The notes: a model not told the origin generated them from the sequence alone. Shown: positions 22,520 through 32,503, counted from the first letter of the stretch. The stretch: 64,000 nt of DNA from Siphonodentalium dalli (GCA_032622095.1 CP136064.1:252156484-252220483), one strand, 5' to 3'. Translations and numbers: made by a program.

Positions 22520-22645
22520 TTTTGAGGCTAGACGACTCACCATATGAGAAGAAATTTGAGTTGCAACTTTCACTGTCTTCATGCATATATATACACGAAG
22601 AAACCGGAGCTTTCAGAAGTCTGCATTGCGTGGTGTCCATGACTC
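22520..22645 (-). pseudogene. Decayed copy E of the 3' part of exon 1
   Basis: Minus-strand sequence encodes SGF-F-VY, then EDSESCNSNFFSYG, and keeps the donor ATATGGTGAGTCG of exon 1. A 10-bp insertion (TATATATGCA-like) breaks the frame. Nothing resembling the 5' part of exon 1 precedes it. Confidence 0.65.
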
Positions 22646-23164
22646 AGAGGGCAGGTGATATTTGCAAATAATTTTGTTATAACTTTATGTTGTTGACACG
22701 CAGATGACACATTTTTTCATTCAAAATGGGTTTGTGACAAAGACTGAAAAAATATGAGATCTTAATTGTTAGCCAATGTCTGGAGTACATGTTTGAAAGT
22801 GGAATAGAGCCTTGACGTTTACATTCTTGGTACATGTACCTCCGTAATGAAATGATAGAAATTGTGTCTGCATGTTGAGAAAACAAATCAACCAACTCAA
22901 TAGCTACTCAGTTCGTGCAGCTAAGTGCATGTCCATTATATACGGTTCCAACTTAGTGGTGCACAATGCACTACAACGTTCTTTATTCACTATTGAGACA
23001 TGAATACATAATCATACAAATAAATGGTGCAGAAGAAAGCACACGACACAACAAAGGGATATAATTCGATTATATATATATGAATGTTCATACCGCTCAC
23101 CTAACCCCTAACTTTGTAATTGAACTTTTTGTGCAGTATATAGCCCCCGTGTGCGGTGTTGGCT

Positions 23165-23385
23165 TTTTTGTAGGTTGGCCGACTCGCCATAATTATGAGA
23201 ACAAATTTGGGTTGCCACTATCTTTCACTGCATGTCTTCATACATGGAGAAGCCGAGCTCTCAGAAGTCTGTCTGCGATGTTGACGAAGCAGAGCAAGCT
23301 CGTCTGAATACTCGAACTCCTTAATACAACTGCCGAAACTCATATCCTTCTGGATCTTTACGACTGGTAAATACCGGGCAGGGGG
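23165..23385 (-). pseudogene. Decayed copy C of the 3' part of exon 1
   Basis: Encodes in succession YLPVVK-like, KDMSFGS, EFEYSDELALLRQHRRQTSE with the basic RRQTSE site intact. It then shifts frame, and the donor is altered (CCGAATTATGG region). It includes the word GTAAATACC shared with exon 1, so the duplicated block starts inside the exon at about codon 60. Confidence 0.7.
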
Positions 23386-23564
23386 TATGCAGTGTTAAAT
23401 TCTACGTTTGAGATTTTTATACCATGACTACATGTAACTTCCCGCGCGAATCTGTTGTATGTAGTCAGGGACGTGGTGATCGACAGGGGAGTTTGGTAGA
23501 AATTAAATACGCTAATTGGGAAAACAATTGCATCACAGAACCCTGTGTGGTGTGGGCATTTTTT

Positions 23565-23645
23565 TTTAGGTTGGGCGACTGATGTGAGAAGAAATTTGGG
23601 CTGCCATTTAAAAGCAGAGCAGGCTCAATCGGAAAAAACAATTGT
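23565..23645 (-). pseudogene. Remnant D of an exon-1 copy
   Basis: Only the donor-proximal AATTTCTTCTCACATC-like end and a GAGCCTGCTCTGC piece survive, joined by a deletion of the serine-rich segment. Confidence 0.5.
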
Positions 23646-23764
23646 ATCACATGCAAGCAGGTGATTTTCGGCCTTAAATTGGACCACCCATGCATGTACC
23701 CAACCCTTCCCTGTGTCACGGATTTTTTTTTTTTTGCAGAACCCCATGTGTGTATGGTGTGGGC

Positions 23765-23960
23765 CTTTTGAGGTTGGACGACTCACCGTGAGAAAATAAT
23801 TGGGCTGCTAATTTCACTGTCTTCATACATGGAGAAGCCGGAACTCTCAGAAGTCTGTCTGCGATGTTGACGAAGCAGAGCAGGCTCATCTGAGTACTCG
23901 GACTCCTAAAAACTACTGAAACTCGAATCATTCTACATGCAACCTATATAACTACTGGTA
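23765..23960 (-). pseudogene. Copy B of the 3' part of exon 1, donor intact
   Basis: Encodes ESEYSDEPALLRQHRRQT followed by SESSGFSMYEDSE, then IIFSR and the donor CACGGTGAGTCG. In the exon-1 frame a TAG stands where exon 1 has YKESEY (Lys codon), but the same bases form TTTTTAG before GAGTCC, which could act as a splice acceptor. The open part is in frame from there to the donor. Confidence 0.65.
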
Positions 23961-24150
23961 AATATGCAGTGTTAAATTCTAAGTTGGATATTTCTATACC
24001 ATGACTACATGTAACTACCGCGCGATTTTGTTGTATGTATTAGGGATGTGGTGATCGACAGGGGAGTTTGGGGTCGAAATTAAATACGTTAATAGGAAAA
24101 ACAATTGAATCACAGAACCCTGACCCTTTTTTTTAGGTTTGACGACTCAC

Positions 24151-24517
24151 CATATGAGAAGAAATTTGGGTTGCCACTTTCACTGTCTTCATACACGGAG
24201 AAACCGGAGCTCTCAGAAGTCTGTCTGCGATGTTGACGAAGAATAGCAGGCTCGTCTGAATATTCAGACTCCTTATAACTACTGAAACTCGAATCCTTCT
24301 GCATCTTTACGACCGGTAAATACTGAACTGGAATCCTCTCGAAGTTAGGGTCCTCTGTGTTATCGTCTGTTGAATACATGGAACTCTCCATTGCCGGCGA
24401 TGATTCTCCAGACTCTGCACTTCTCCGCCTATCAAGCAGAGAACTCTTCTTTTTGAAATTTTCGACAAAACTTTGTATATCTTCCTCAATTTGATGGGGC
24501 TGGAATAATGCGTTCAT
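24151..24517 (-). CDS. Exon 1: serine-rich N-terminal tail of the RhoGEF-like protein
   Basis: Open for 122 codons plus one base from the first ATG (24517, context ACAAAAATGA) to the donor ATATG|GTGAGTCG. Its phase (1) fits exon 2. The peptide starts MNALFQPHQIEEDIQSF and is acidic and Ser-rich, with two basic motifs, DRRRSAES and HRRQTSES, that match the R-R-x-S/T consensus of cAMP-dependent protein kinase. No folded domain or signal peptide is visible; I expect a disordered regulatory tail on a cytosolic protein. The frame also stays open upstream without ATG until a TAG near 24648, so an upstream exon cannot be excluded. Protein sequence of this tail is not recognised; the gene identity rests on exons 2 and 3. 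Its 3' part has been copied in tandem downstream. Confidence 0.7.
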
Positions 24518-24610
24518 TTTTGTTATTGTAAGTTGCTCGCCGGGATAAATATATATGGTTCTGTTCGTTATTGTTAGTTGCTCACCCGGATTAATATATA
24601 TGGTTCTGTT
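24518..24610 (-). promoter_or_regulatory. Candidate promoter: 45-bp direct repeat with two TATA-like boxes
   Basis: The block CGAACAGAACCATATATATT ... CAACTAACAATAA is present twice, offset 45 bases, just before the first ATG on the minus strand. Each copy carries a CATATATATT TATA-like box (about 24595 and 24550). A start about 30 bases after the distal box would give a 5' leader of about 45 bases. Alternatively, since 45 is a multiple of three and the frame is open, it could be coding sequence of a longer first exon. Confidence 0.4.
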
Positions 24611-24619
24611 CGTTAATTC

Positions 24620-25364
24620 GTAAGATGAAAGTGTTCCTAAACAAGCCTAGCTACCATTATGGTAGTTCGTGCGTGACTATCCCCATGCATCTATGAAATA
24701 AAAATCTCTCTGGTTAATTCCATGTTCGTGACTTCCATGTAGAAATCCGTATAAAGAACAATATACAGGCAAAGAAGAATGGTATGCATTGTTAATGAAA
24801 ACCGTGCTATCTCAATTTAATATACTCCAGTTGACTGACACGCAGGATGCTTCCAGTCAAATATACTTTCTGCTCGCTTTATTAAAATCCACCTGTTGTG
24901 AACCATCCATCCAAATAACTATCCGGCAGATATGATCTGTCATAAGTAGACTCATAACTTATAGGCATACACCATGTACTGGGACAGACTGTTTCTGTAC
25001 ATGCACTCAACGAGTACTATATAGCTACTGTCCTGAACAATAAAAAGCTACTTCTAACAAGCTATACCACACTCAGAAATGGCAGAATAGCACAATTACG
25101 ATCCACACGCAGTGTAATGGAATGTCCTGTGCAACCGTCCGATGCAATTACGTCCCGTCGATGGCTTCGGATACAGAACGTACATAAACCACTACTGGCA
25201 TTTATATAGAACGTTTATGGATGTGATATATCCGGAATCCCCATTCTACATCACGTTATTTGTCAGCAATCTTAATTCCAACACAACTCACGTTTAATAT
25301 CACATACATGTAGACCGAGAGTCAAACACTAATATACCGCCTTTGATTGTTGTCAGTGTAAGCA
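24620..25364. other. Upstream region without recognised features
   Basis: About 745 bases between the candidate promoter and the duplicated segment. I see no repeats, splice-bounded frames or inverted ends. Confidence 0.5.
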
Positions 25365-25580
25365 TAATACTCTACATCCCACTCGTATAAACAAACGATG
25401 TGTCATCTACCACGCGGACATTAATTCACCCAGTTTCAATTGATATTGCCAGAGAAAATCAATTGTTATCATTCAAGCCATAGAAGTAGAGTTGTCTCGC
25501 ATTGTAATACGGAGTTGTCTCTCTTCCATCGGAAAGGTTTGTTACATACATTTTTAGCATGATATCTGTGGAACGTAGAA

Positions 25581-27385
25581 GGTTACACTGGTGTAAATGT
25601 TTTCCATAGGCCTCAGTGCTAACGTTTTAGCGTATGCTGTTGGCTATATGAACCATGGGTCCAATTTTTTTTTTTAATCTGAAAAATTGACATTTCGGGA
25701 AACTTTTTACACAAAAAAATCATATCTGTCTAGCAGGGAATTCGCCTTTAAATCTTGTGTTTTCGTAACTAGTGTCAGATCCGCATAAAAAAATACTGTC
25801 ATATTTTAGACCACACCAACAAATTCAAACTTCACTACAAAGGGTTAATTCCTGTGCCAATGGCTATCTTACCTATGGGAAATCATAGGGAAGAGGTGTG
25901 ATGATTTTTTTATGCAAAAAGCACACAAGGCTATTGACCAATCAGGGCCCAGTGTCTATTTTATTCTCTCCTATATATTCCTCCCGCATCCGCTAGAGGT
26001 CTCTCCGAACCTTATTTACACCAGTGTAACCTAAAGCGATAGCCCGCTTTTTCGCGGAATAATTGTAACACCCTACATTTTTTCAGAATTGCCCATGAAT
26101 GAAAAAAATGTGTTCAAAAATAATATCACTTCTGTGGTTCTTTATTTATCACACACAATTTAACCCCACTCTCTGTAACACATTATTCATCAAAAAAGCA
26201 CATTTTTCCACCACAAGTCATATTCAGGCCCCATTTTCACACAGTTTTTGGGGTCTGGTGTTGCAAACTTGGATCAGCTATGGAAGACTGTACAAGATCC
26301 TTTCCATGAGAGAACTTCTGGTGATGTGAGGTCATTGAGTCCAGATCTGATCAGCTGAGCATCAAGCACATGACTTTATCAGCACATGGAAGACTAAAAT
26401 ATGACATTTTCAGGTCTGCAAGGGTGATCCAAGATAACTGGATGTGGGTGTATATTGAATTAGTTGAACAAAGATATGCTCTCTTTGAAATGCTGAAGCA
26501 TTTTCTTAAATGTGTCCAAGTTTTAGTGCTATTAACCTTCAAATGGCCATACCCACCAGTGAAAATGAGACACTTTTATTATATATATCTGTATATCACT
26601 GGCTATAAAATCCAAAATACTTGTTAGATTAGCTTCTTATAACAATTGGTATGTGTGTCATTGACATGCTCATGTAATGGGTAATTTGCATTATCATGTG
26701 ACAATTACCACCTTGAAATTTTTTGAAAATACCTTGAAAAATTGGCATTTTTTATGAAAAATCATACCATTTTTTTGGCCGATGGAAGTGAAAGAAGACA
26801 TCAGCAGCAAGAATAGCCACACCATGCATGGGAGATTCATTGGACTGAAACACCAGGCTGTGAAAAATGCATTAAAATACTTTAAAGTGACTCCCAGGAA
26901 TCAAAAATGCCAAAAAGTTCATTTTTCCCTTTAGGTTACACTGGTGTAAATGTTTTCCATAGGCCTCAGTGCTAACGTTTTAGCGTATGCTGTTGGCTAT
27001 ATGAACCATGGGTCCAATTTTTTTTTTTAATCTGAAAAATTGACATTTCGGGAAACTTTTTACACAAAAAAATCATATCTGTCTAGCAGGGAATTCGCCT
27101 TTAAATCTTGTGTTTTCGTAACTAGTGTCAGATCCGCATAAAAAAAATACTGTCATATTTTAGACCACACCAACAAATTCAAACTTCACTACAAAGGGTT
27201 AATTCCTGTGCCAATGGCTATCTTACCTATGGGAAATCATAGGGAAGAGGTGTGATGATTTTTTTATGCAAAAAGCACACAAGGCTATTGACCAATCAGG
27301 GCCCAGTGTCTATTTTATTCTCTCCTATATATTCCTCCCGCATCCGCTAGAGGTCTCTCCGAACCTTATTTACACCAGTGTAACC
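25581..27385. mobile_element. Young LTR-type element with identical 451/452-bp terminal repeats
   Basis: Direct repeats at 25581-26031 and 26934-27385 differ by one A in a homopolymer. The empty site in the duplicate (GTACGTAGAACCTCC near 29930) shows that the whole 1805 bp was inserted as one unit, with AGAA duplicated on both sides. Each repeat carries a CCAAT box (25938) and a TATA box (25972) ahead of its end, as in LTR promoters. Unusually, each repeat is itself bounded by 18-bp inverted ends (GGTTACACTGGTGTAAAT). The 902-bp interior has no gag, pol or integrase and no convincing primer-binding site, so if it is a retrotransposon it is a TRIM/LARD-like, non-autonomous one. Confidence 0.7.
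26032..26933. other. Interior of the LTR-type element
   Basis: 902 bases bounded by TAAAGCGATAGCCCGC and TTTTTCCCTTTA. Two plus-strand frames (76 and 85 codons, 26099 and 26370) match nothing I know, so they are not called as genes. The junction words CCTAAAG and CTTTAGG are inverted relative to each other. Confidence 0.55.
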
Positions 27386-27481
27386 AGAACCTCCACGCCA
27401 CATTATTTATTTATAAGATAATATTAATTATCAAATCATAGAATATAATTATGATGTCTGCTACACATGTGCATAAATAAT

Positions 27482-28964
27482 GAAAGTGTCAATGACACTG
27501 TAGCTCAACTTAGGTAGGGGAATAATTTAATGGTTGACAGTAAATGGTGGAATAGGAAAGGTGCTAATTGAAATGTCTAACCTGTGCCAACGGATTTAGT
27601 CATGCAAAGAGTAAAATCCAAGATGGCTGCTGGAGGCCATGTTTTTTTGGCCAATTGACCCCAAAAGGACTCGTTACCATCTACGTGTCATTGTTAACAT
27701 CCATGACAAATTTCATGAAGATCTGACCAAAGCTACGACCTGTAGCCCGTGCCAAAGGATATAGCCGTGTAAAGAGTAAAATCCAAGATGGCTGCTGGCG
27801 GCCATTTTTTTTGGCCGAACGACCCCAAAATCACTCGTTCCCATCTACATGTCAATATTAACATCTATGACATATTTCGTGATGATCAGACGAACAGTAC
27901 GACCTGTAGCCCGCGCCAATGGATTGAATTTTGAAATCCAAGTTGGCCACCAGCGGCCATGTTTTTCGGGCGAACGACCCCAAAATGACTCGTTCCCATC
28001 TACATGTCATTGTTAACATCCATGACAAATTTCATGAAGTTCCGACCAAAGCTACGACCTGTAGCCCGTGCCAAAGGATTTAGTCATGCAAAGAGTAAAA
28101 TCTAAGATGGCTGCTGGTGGCCATGTTTTTTTACCGAACGACCCCAAAATCACTCGTTCCCATCTACATGTCAATAGGAACATCCATGACAAATTTCATG
28201 ATGATCAGACGAACAGTACGACCTGTAGCCCGCGCCAATGGATTGAATTTTGAAATCCAAGATGGCCGCCAGCAGCCATGTATTTTTGCCGAATGACCCC
28301 AAAATGTCTCGTTCCCATCTACATGTCAATGGCAACATTCATGACAAATTTCATAAACATCGGATCAAAGGTACGACCTGTAGCCCGCGCCAAAGGATTT
28401 AGTCATGCAAAGAGTAAAATCCAAGATGGCTGCTGGCAGCCATGTTTTTCGGCTGAACGACACCAAAATGACTCGTTCCCATCTACATGTCATTGTTAAC
28501 ATCCATGACAAATTTCATGAAGTTCCGACCAAAGATACAACCTGTAGCCCGCGCCAAAGGATTTAGTCATGCAAAGAGTAAAATCCAAGATGGCTGCTGG
28601 CAGCCATGTTTTTTGGCCGAACGTCCCCAAAATCACTCGTTCCCATCTACATGTCAATATTAACATCCATGACAAATTTCATGATGATCAGACGAACAGT
28701 ACGACCTGTAGCCCGCGCCAATGAATTGAATTTTGAAATCCAAGATGGCCGCCAGCGGCCATGTTTTTTGGCTGAATGACACCAAAATGACTCGTTCCCA
28801 TCTACATGTCAATGTCAACATTCATGACAAATCTCATAATGATAAGACCAAAGGTACGACCTGTAGCCCACGCCAAAGGAAATTGTTGACGGACACACGC
28901 ACACACGGACGACGGACGCCAAACCATGGCAATAGCTCAAACTTACAAAGTAAGTTGAGCTAAT
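27482..28964 (+). mobile_element. Helitron-like element, eight alternating 164/155-bp units
   Basis: The word ACCTGTAGCCC recurs at 27738, 27902, 28057, 28221, 28376, 28540, 28704 and 28859: spacings 164, 155, 164, 155, 164, 164, 155. The short units lack the GTCATGCAAAGAG block. The 5' end holds TAGCTCAACTTA (27501), and the 3' end an ACGG/CACA microsatellite and a hairpin TAGCTCAAACTTAC-AAA-GTAAGTTGAGCTA (28933-28962). The empty site at about 30022-30040 shows a clean insertion in AAATAAT|AATTATT with at most a 3-bp (AAT) duplication. No Rep/helicase frame. Confidence 0.75.
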
Positions 28965-29116
28965 AATTATTAGCAATACAATATGTATGGATTAAGATAT
29001 ATATGGTCTACTATTACAATAATAGCTAACATGTGCATCCATGTTTTTCTTTCTTTAGGCCAGTGTTAAGCCTAATTTGGTCTATAGCATGAATATACTA
29101 CTACAGAACCGAACAG

Positions 29117-30178
29117 CGTAATACTATACATCCCACTCGTATAAACAAACGATGTGTCATCTACTACGCGGACATTATTAATTCACCCAGTTCCAATTGA
29201 TATTGCCAGAGAAAATCAATAAGCCTTTTTACTGGTTCGCGATTTTCAAGATGGCCGATGGTTCCATATGGTCCGATTCCTAGCTTTTTATCCAACCCAC
29301 CGATAAAAGCCGGTAAAAGGTCAAAGTTGAGAAGTAGCATCCATTTCGACCATTTGTAAACATTCGACAGCTGAGTGCGAGAATTTTTTATCAACATTTT
29401 ATGGCTTAATTTCATTTATTCTGAGTGCAACTACGTGTTTAAGAATTGTTTTGTGGCCATGTCATCTATAGAGTTAGGATCTGGTGACGATGCAGACATT
29501 CAGACGCCATTTTTTGTCAACGAACTTCCCATAAGTTACTGATAAATAGCGAGTTCTTGCGTTAAAAAAATAACTCAAAAACATACGTGATACATCCAAT
29601 CCATCTACTGTGTGAAACCTATGTATCGTATGTATCCAGGGTGAGTGTTTAAATAGTTTTATGAAGTTCTCGCACCTGCGATACGATAACGACCTGTTGC
29701 CATTTTATTTTGGGAATTCCCAGACTGGAGTCATATGCTAAACATAGATGCTACTTGTTAACTCTGACCTCCGGAGACCAAATGGCGGATTCGCCGCGAG
29801 TAAGTGAAATCACTTATTGTTATCATTCAAGCCATAGAAGTAGAGTTGTCTCGCATGGTAATATAGAGTTGTCTCTCTTCCATCGGAAAGGTTTGTTACA
29901 TACATTTTTTTAGCATGATATCTGAGGTACGTAGAACCTCCACGCCACATTATTTATTTATAAGATAATATTAATGATCAAATCATAGAATATAATTATG
30001 ATGTCTGCTACACATGTGACATAAATAATAATTATTAGCAATACAATATGTATGGATTAAGATATATATGGTCTACTATTACAATAATAGCTACTAGTAC
30101 ATGTTCATCCATGTTTTTCTTTCTTTAGGAGGCTAATTTGGTCTATAGCATGAATATACTACTACAGAACCGAACAGG
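29117..30178. repeat. Tandem segmental duplication, copy 2
   Basis: Matches copy 1 from TAATACTATACATCCCACTC to CTACTACAGAACCGAACAG. It lacks the two mobile elements of copy 1 and has 597 bases (29221-29817) that copy 1 lacks. Divergence between copies is a few percent plus small indels by eye. Confidence 0.9.
29221..29817. other. 597-bp segment present only in duplication copy 2
   Basis: Copy 1 reads AAAATCAATTGTTATC straight through at 25456-25471, whereas here the same words are separated by 597 bases with only AT repeated at the borders. The segment contains CAAGATGGCCGATGG and CAAATGGCGGATTCG followed by GCGAGTAAGTG (a possible donor), plus a short plus-strand frame starting at 29460. 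It could be an insertion in copy 2 or a deletion in copy 1. No family recognised. Confidence 0.5.
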
Positions 30179-32269
30179 TTTTAATATATATCAGATTTAT
30201 GGAGTCACGGACTCAGGATGAGTTACATAAAAAGTCTCCGGACCCCTATATATGGGGTATAGGGATTATATAGGTTATCTAGAAAGAACCAAAGTTGTAT
30301 AATTATACTCAATCAAATATGAAGAAAAAAAACTAAAGCTGTATATATATATTCGTGTATATTGGGGGCAACACTGCAGTGCCACTTTCTCCGTTCCTTT
30401 CATCCAGACTCAGAAGTAGCTATTTATAATTTCACTTTAGATTGCAGAGACATGTTGAACATTGTTATGTATAGAAGTATATGTCTTATTTAATATACAA
30501 AACGAATGCATTTGAAGGCGGCGATACACATGTTTCGGAATGTATATAGAACTCTAGATGGCAAGGAATGGGTAAACTATAGTGATATAAAATGGGTGGA
30601 TCCCTATCTTAGAATCGGAATTGTTTTTCCTTCCAAAAAAGGGGGAACAATTTCCTTTTCACAGTGTCCGTAATTCTTTTTCTTGACATCCCCTCTGCAT
30701 GGTTGTATAAATTTATGAACCAAATGGCATAATTTGCGAGTGAACGCAATGGGGTGCAACTGCATGACTTTTACGATAAACCAACTTAAACCTTTCTAAA
30801 CCAAAACATCGTTGAGCAGTTATCCCATAGACAATGTTAAGATAATAAGTTCAACAAACGTTTGCTGAACTTATATTATCTAAACATTTCCCTCAATAAA
30901 TAGGAACCCTTCTGTATTTGTATTTATATCTCGTCTGCGTATATTACCCGTGGATCTCTGTAAATCAATACTATAGACTGGTCCGATGTACTCTTTTTAA
31001 CTGACTGGGAGAAACCATTTACTATAGAAAGGGTCAAACGGATATGGCTCATTTTAATCTCAAAAATATAGGTAGATAAATAGACAAAATACCAATTTAC
31101 AGACTTCGTATATACGCTGGAAAAACTTACCGAAGTCATACAAAATGTATTACCTCCGCACAGAAAAGATATAACGCTCTTTATTTTTTCATATAAAGAA
31201 TAGTCAGACCACGAACGGTGTGTCCATTCTTACATTATATGTCATGGATCTCACATCAATGTGTTCAAATTGACAAGCAGCTTACTCAAATCTGGACAAA
31301 CGGGGTTCCATTTTTGCCATAAACATGCAGGTGGCATAATATTTTACCTTCGCAAAAATGTATACATTTGTATGCATACGACAACATTTGTTCTCACTAT
31401 AATCGAATCAATCTCAGTCAGAGTCTCTTTTGACTAACGGCGACCATGTTGGACGCCATCTTGGATCCTGGATTTTCCCCAAAGCGGATTTTAGCGGATT
31501 TTGGATATGTTGTACCAGAGATCCCCCCGCGTTGAATGACACAAAAATCGGTTCTTTGCCAATTTATTCTGGGTCAACCCCCTTTTTTGCGTACGACGAC
31601 CATACTAGTATTCATTTTATGATATATAGGCAGCATCTCACTCGTGTGCGGATCCCAAGCGTTATATATAAGTTGAGGGACATCTCAATGATGTCAATCC
31701 GATGGAAACATGTAAATCAAAAATTGACAGAGGCACTGGTTCGGTGTGAGGTGTTCGTAGCATCGTCGCGATTTTGTATGAGGTCTCATTTTTTATATCT
31801 AAATGGACAAGTTTCCACCTGGGCAGGGTTGGGGCTCAATTGTACCTTCAGCTCTCGACGGGCCATTCCCTTCCATAAATGACTCAGACCTCAAGTGTTA
31901 ACCAATACATAACCTGGTCGAGATATTGGGGTGGCAGGTTTAGTAGTCAGGGGTTAGCCTGCACTCAACAATAGACATATATCGGGCCGGTGGGGTTGTT
32001 ATTGCCTTCCGGTTATCTCCCTTTCTTCAGTCTTACCAAAGATACTAATTGTATACAATTTACAGGTACATACCAGGTCAGGAACATCGCGGATTTACCT
32101 ATTTTTTATAGTTATATTCAACTATAATAGTTAAATAGGACAGTTAGAAATCTACAACTTTCCTGTTTTTGTGTAAACTAGGGGTGGGCTGTCCAAATGG
32201 AACTAATATAAGGATACCTCCATGGCAGCCAGTGGCAGAAATGTTTTATGCCAATTTTTTTTTAATTTG
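30179..32269. other. Intergenic stretch with little recognisable content
   Basis: Contains a 42-bp hairpin (30840-30881, AGATAATAAGTTC mirrored by GAACTTATATTATCT) and a single AACGCTCTTTATT word near 31166. The 150-codon frame at 31430-31882 shows no domain. Nothing else is supported. Confidence 0.5.
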
Positions 32270-32503
32270 ACTGAAAAATGTAGGAACAACATCTCGGACA
32301 AAATTATGTATCTTGAGAAAAATGTTCCAAGTCGAAAAAGGGAGTGAACGCCACCAAATCGCAGGTGCACACGTTCCCATGCATGGTACTAAAACATAAT
32401 GTGCCAAGTTTAAAAAACATTGACCGAATACTGTATAAGAATAAAAACTCGGACAAAGTTGAGTCTACGGACATACAAACGTCCAGACAGACAGATGGAC
32501 GGA
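32270..32503 (+). mobile_element. Helitron-like (pearl-type) element fragment
   Basis: AAGTCGAAAAAGGGAGTG and two copies of CTCGGACAAA(A/G)TT about 160 bases apart resemble the core of the 1980-2480 element, and the block ends in a GACAGACAGATGGACGGAC microsatellite. The 3' hairpin is not seen; an ACCTGGGT minisatellite starts immediately after. Confidence 0.5.

Larger units (their letters stand above)
11035..24150 (-). other. Intron 1 of the RhoGEF-like gene
   Basis: A 13.1-kb interval between exon 1 and exon 2, which join in phase. It is crowded with MITEs and tandem repeats. The stretches 12751-13442, 13881-14307, 14981-15337, 15899-16509, 16600-17431, 19323-19660, 19946-20507 and 22366-22509 hold nothing I recognise. 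Confidence 0.65.
25365..29116. repeat. Tandem segmental duplication, copy 1 (with two insertions)
   Basis: Blocks such as ACTCGTATAAACAAACGATG, AAGCCATAGAAGTAGAG, AGAACCTCCACGCCAC and ATGGTCTACTATTAC occur in the same order here and in 29117-30178. Removing the insertions at 25581-27385 and 27482-28964 leaves about 460 bases, equal to copy 2 without its extra 597 bases. Copy 2 follows directly after copy 1. Confidence 0.9.

Noticed and set aside
26032..26060. tRNA primer-binding site after the left terminal repeat of the LTR-type unit
   Set aside because: TAAAGCGATAGCCCGC does not match a tRNA 3' end that I can recognise.
27580..28963. Frames with the K-M-A-A-G-G-H-V-F peptide
   Set aside because: Shadows of the tandem core units of a Helitron-like element; the same peptide appears at 54582-55253 for the same reason.
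29164..29415. 83-codon minus-strand frame (KLGIGPYGTIGHLENRE)
   Set aside because: Looks protein-like but crosses the border between the duplicated unit and the copy-2-specific segment, so it cannot be an old exon as a whole.
31430..31882. 150-codon plus-strand frame
   Set aside because: No recognisable domain, no splice-site support, and its start carries GCCATCTTGGATCC-type words common in repeats.
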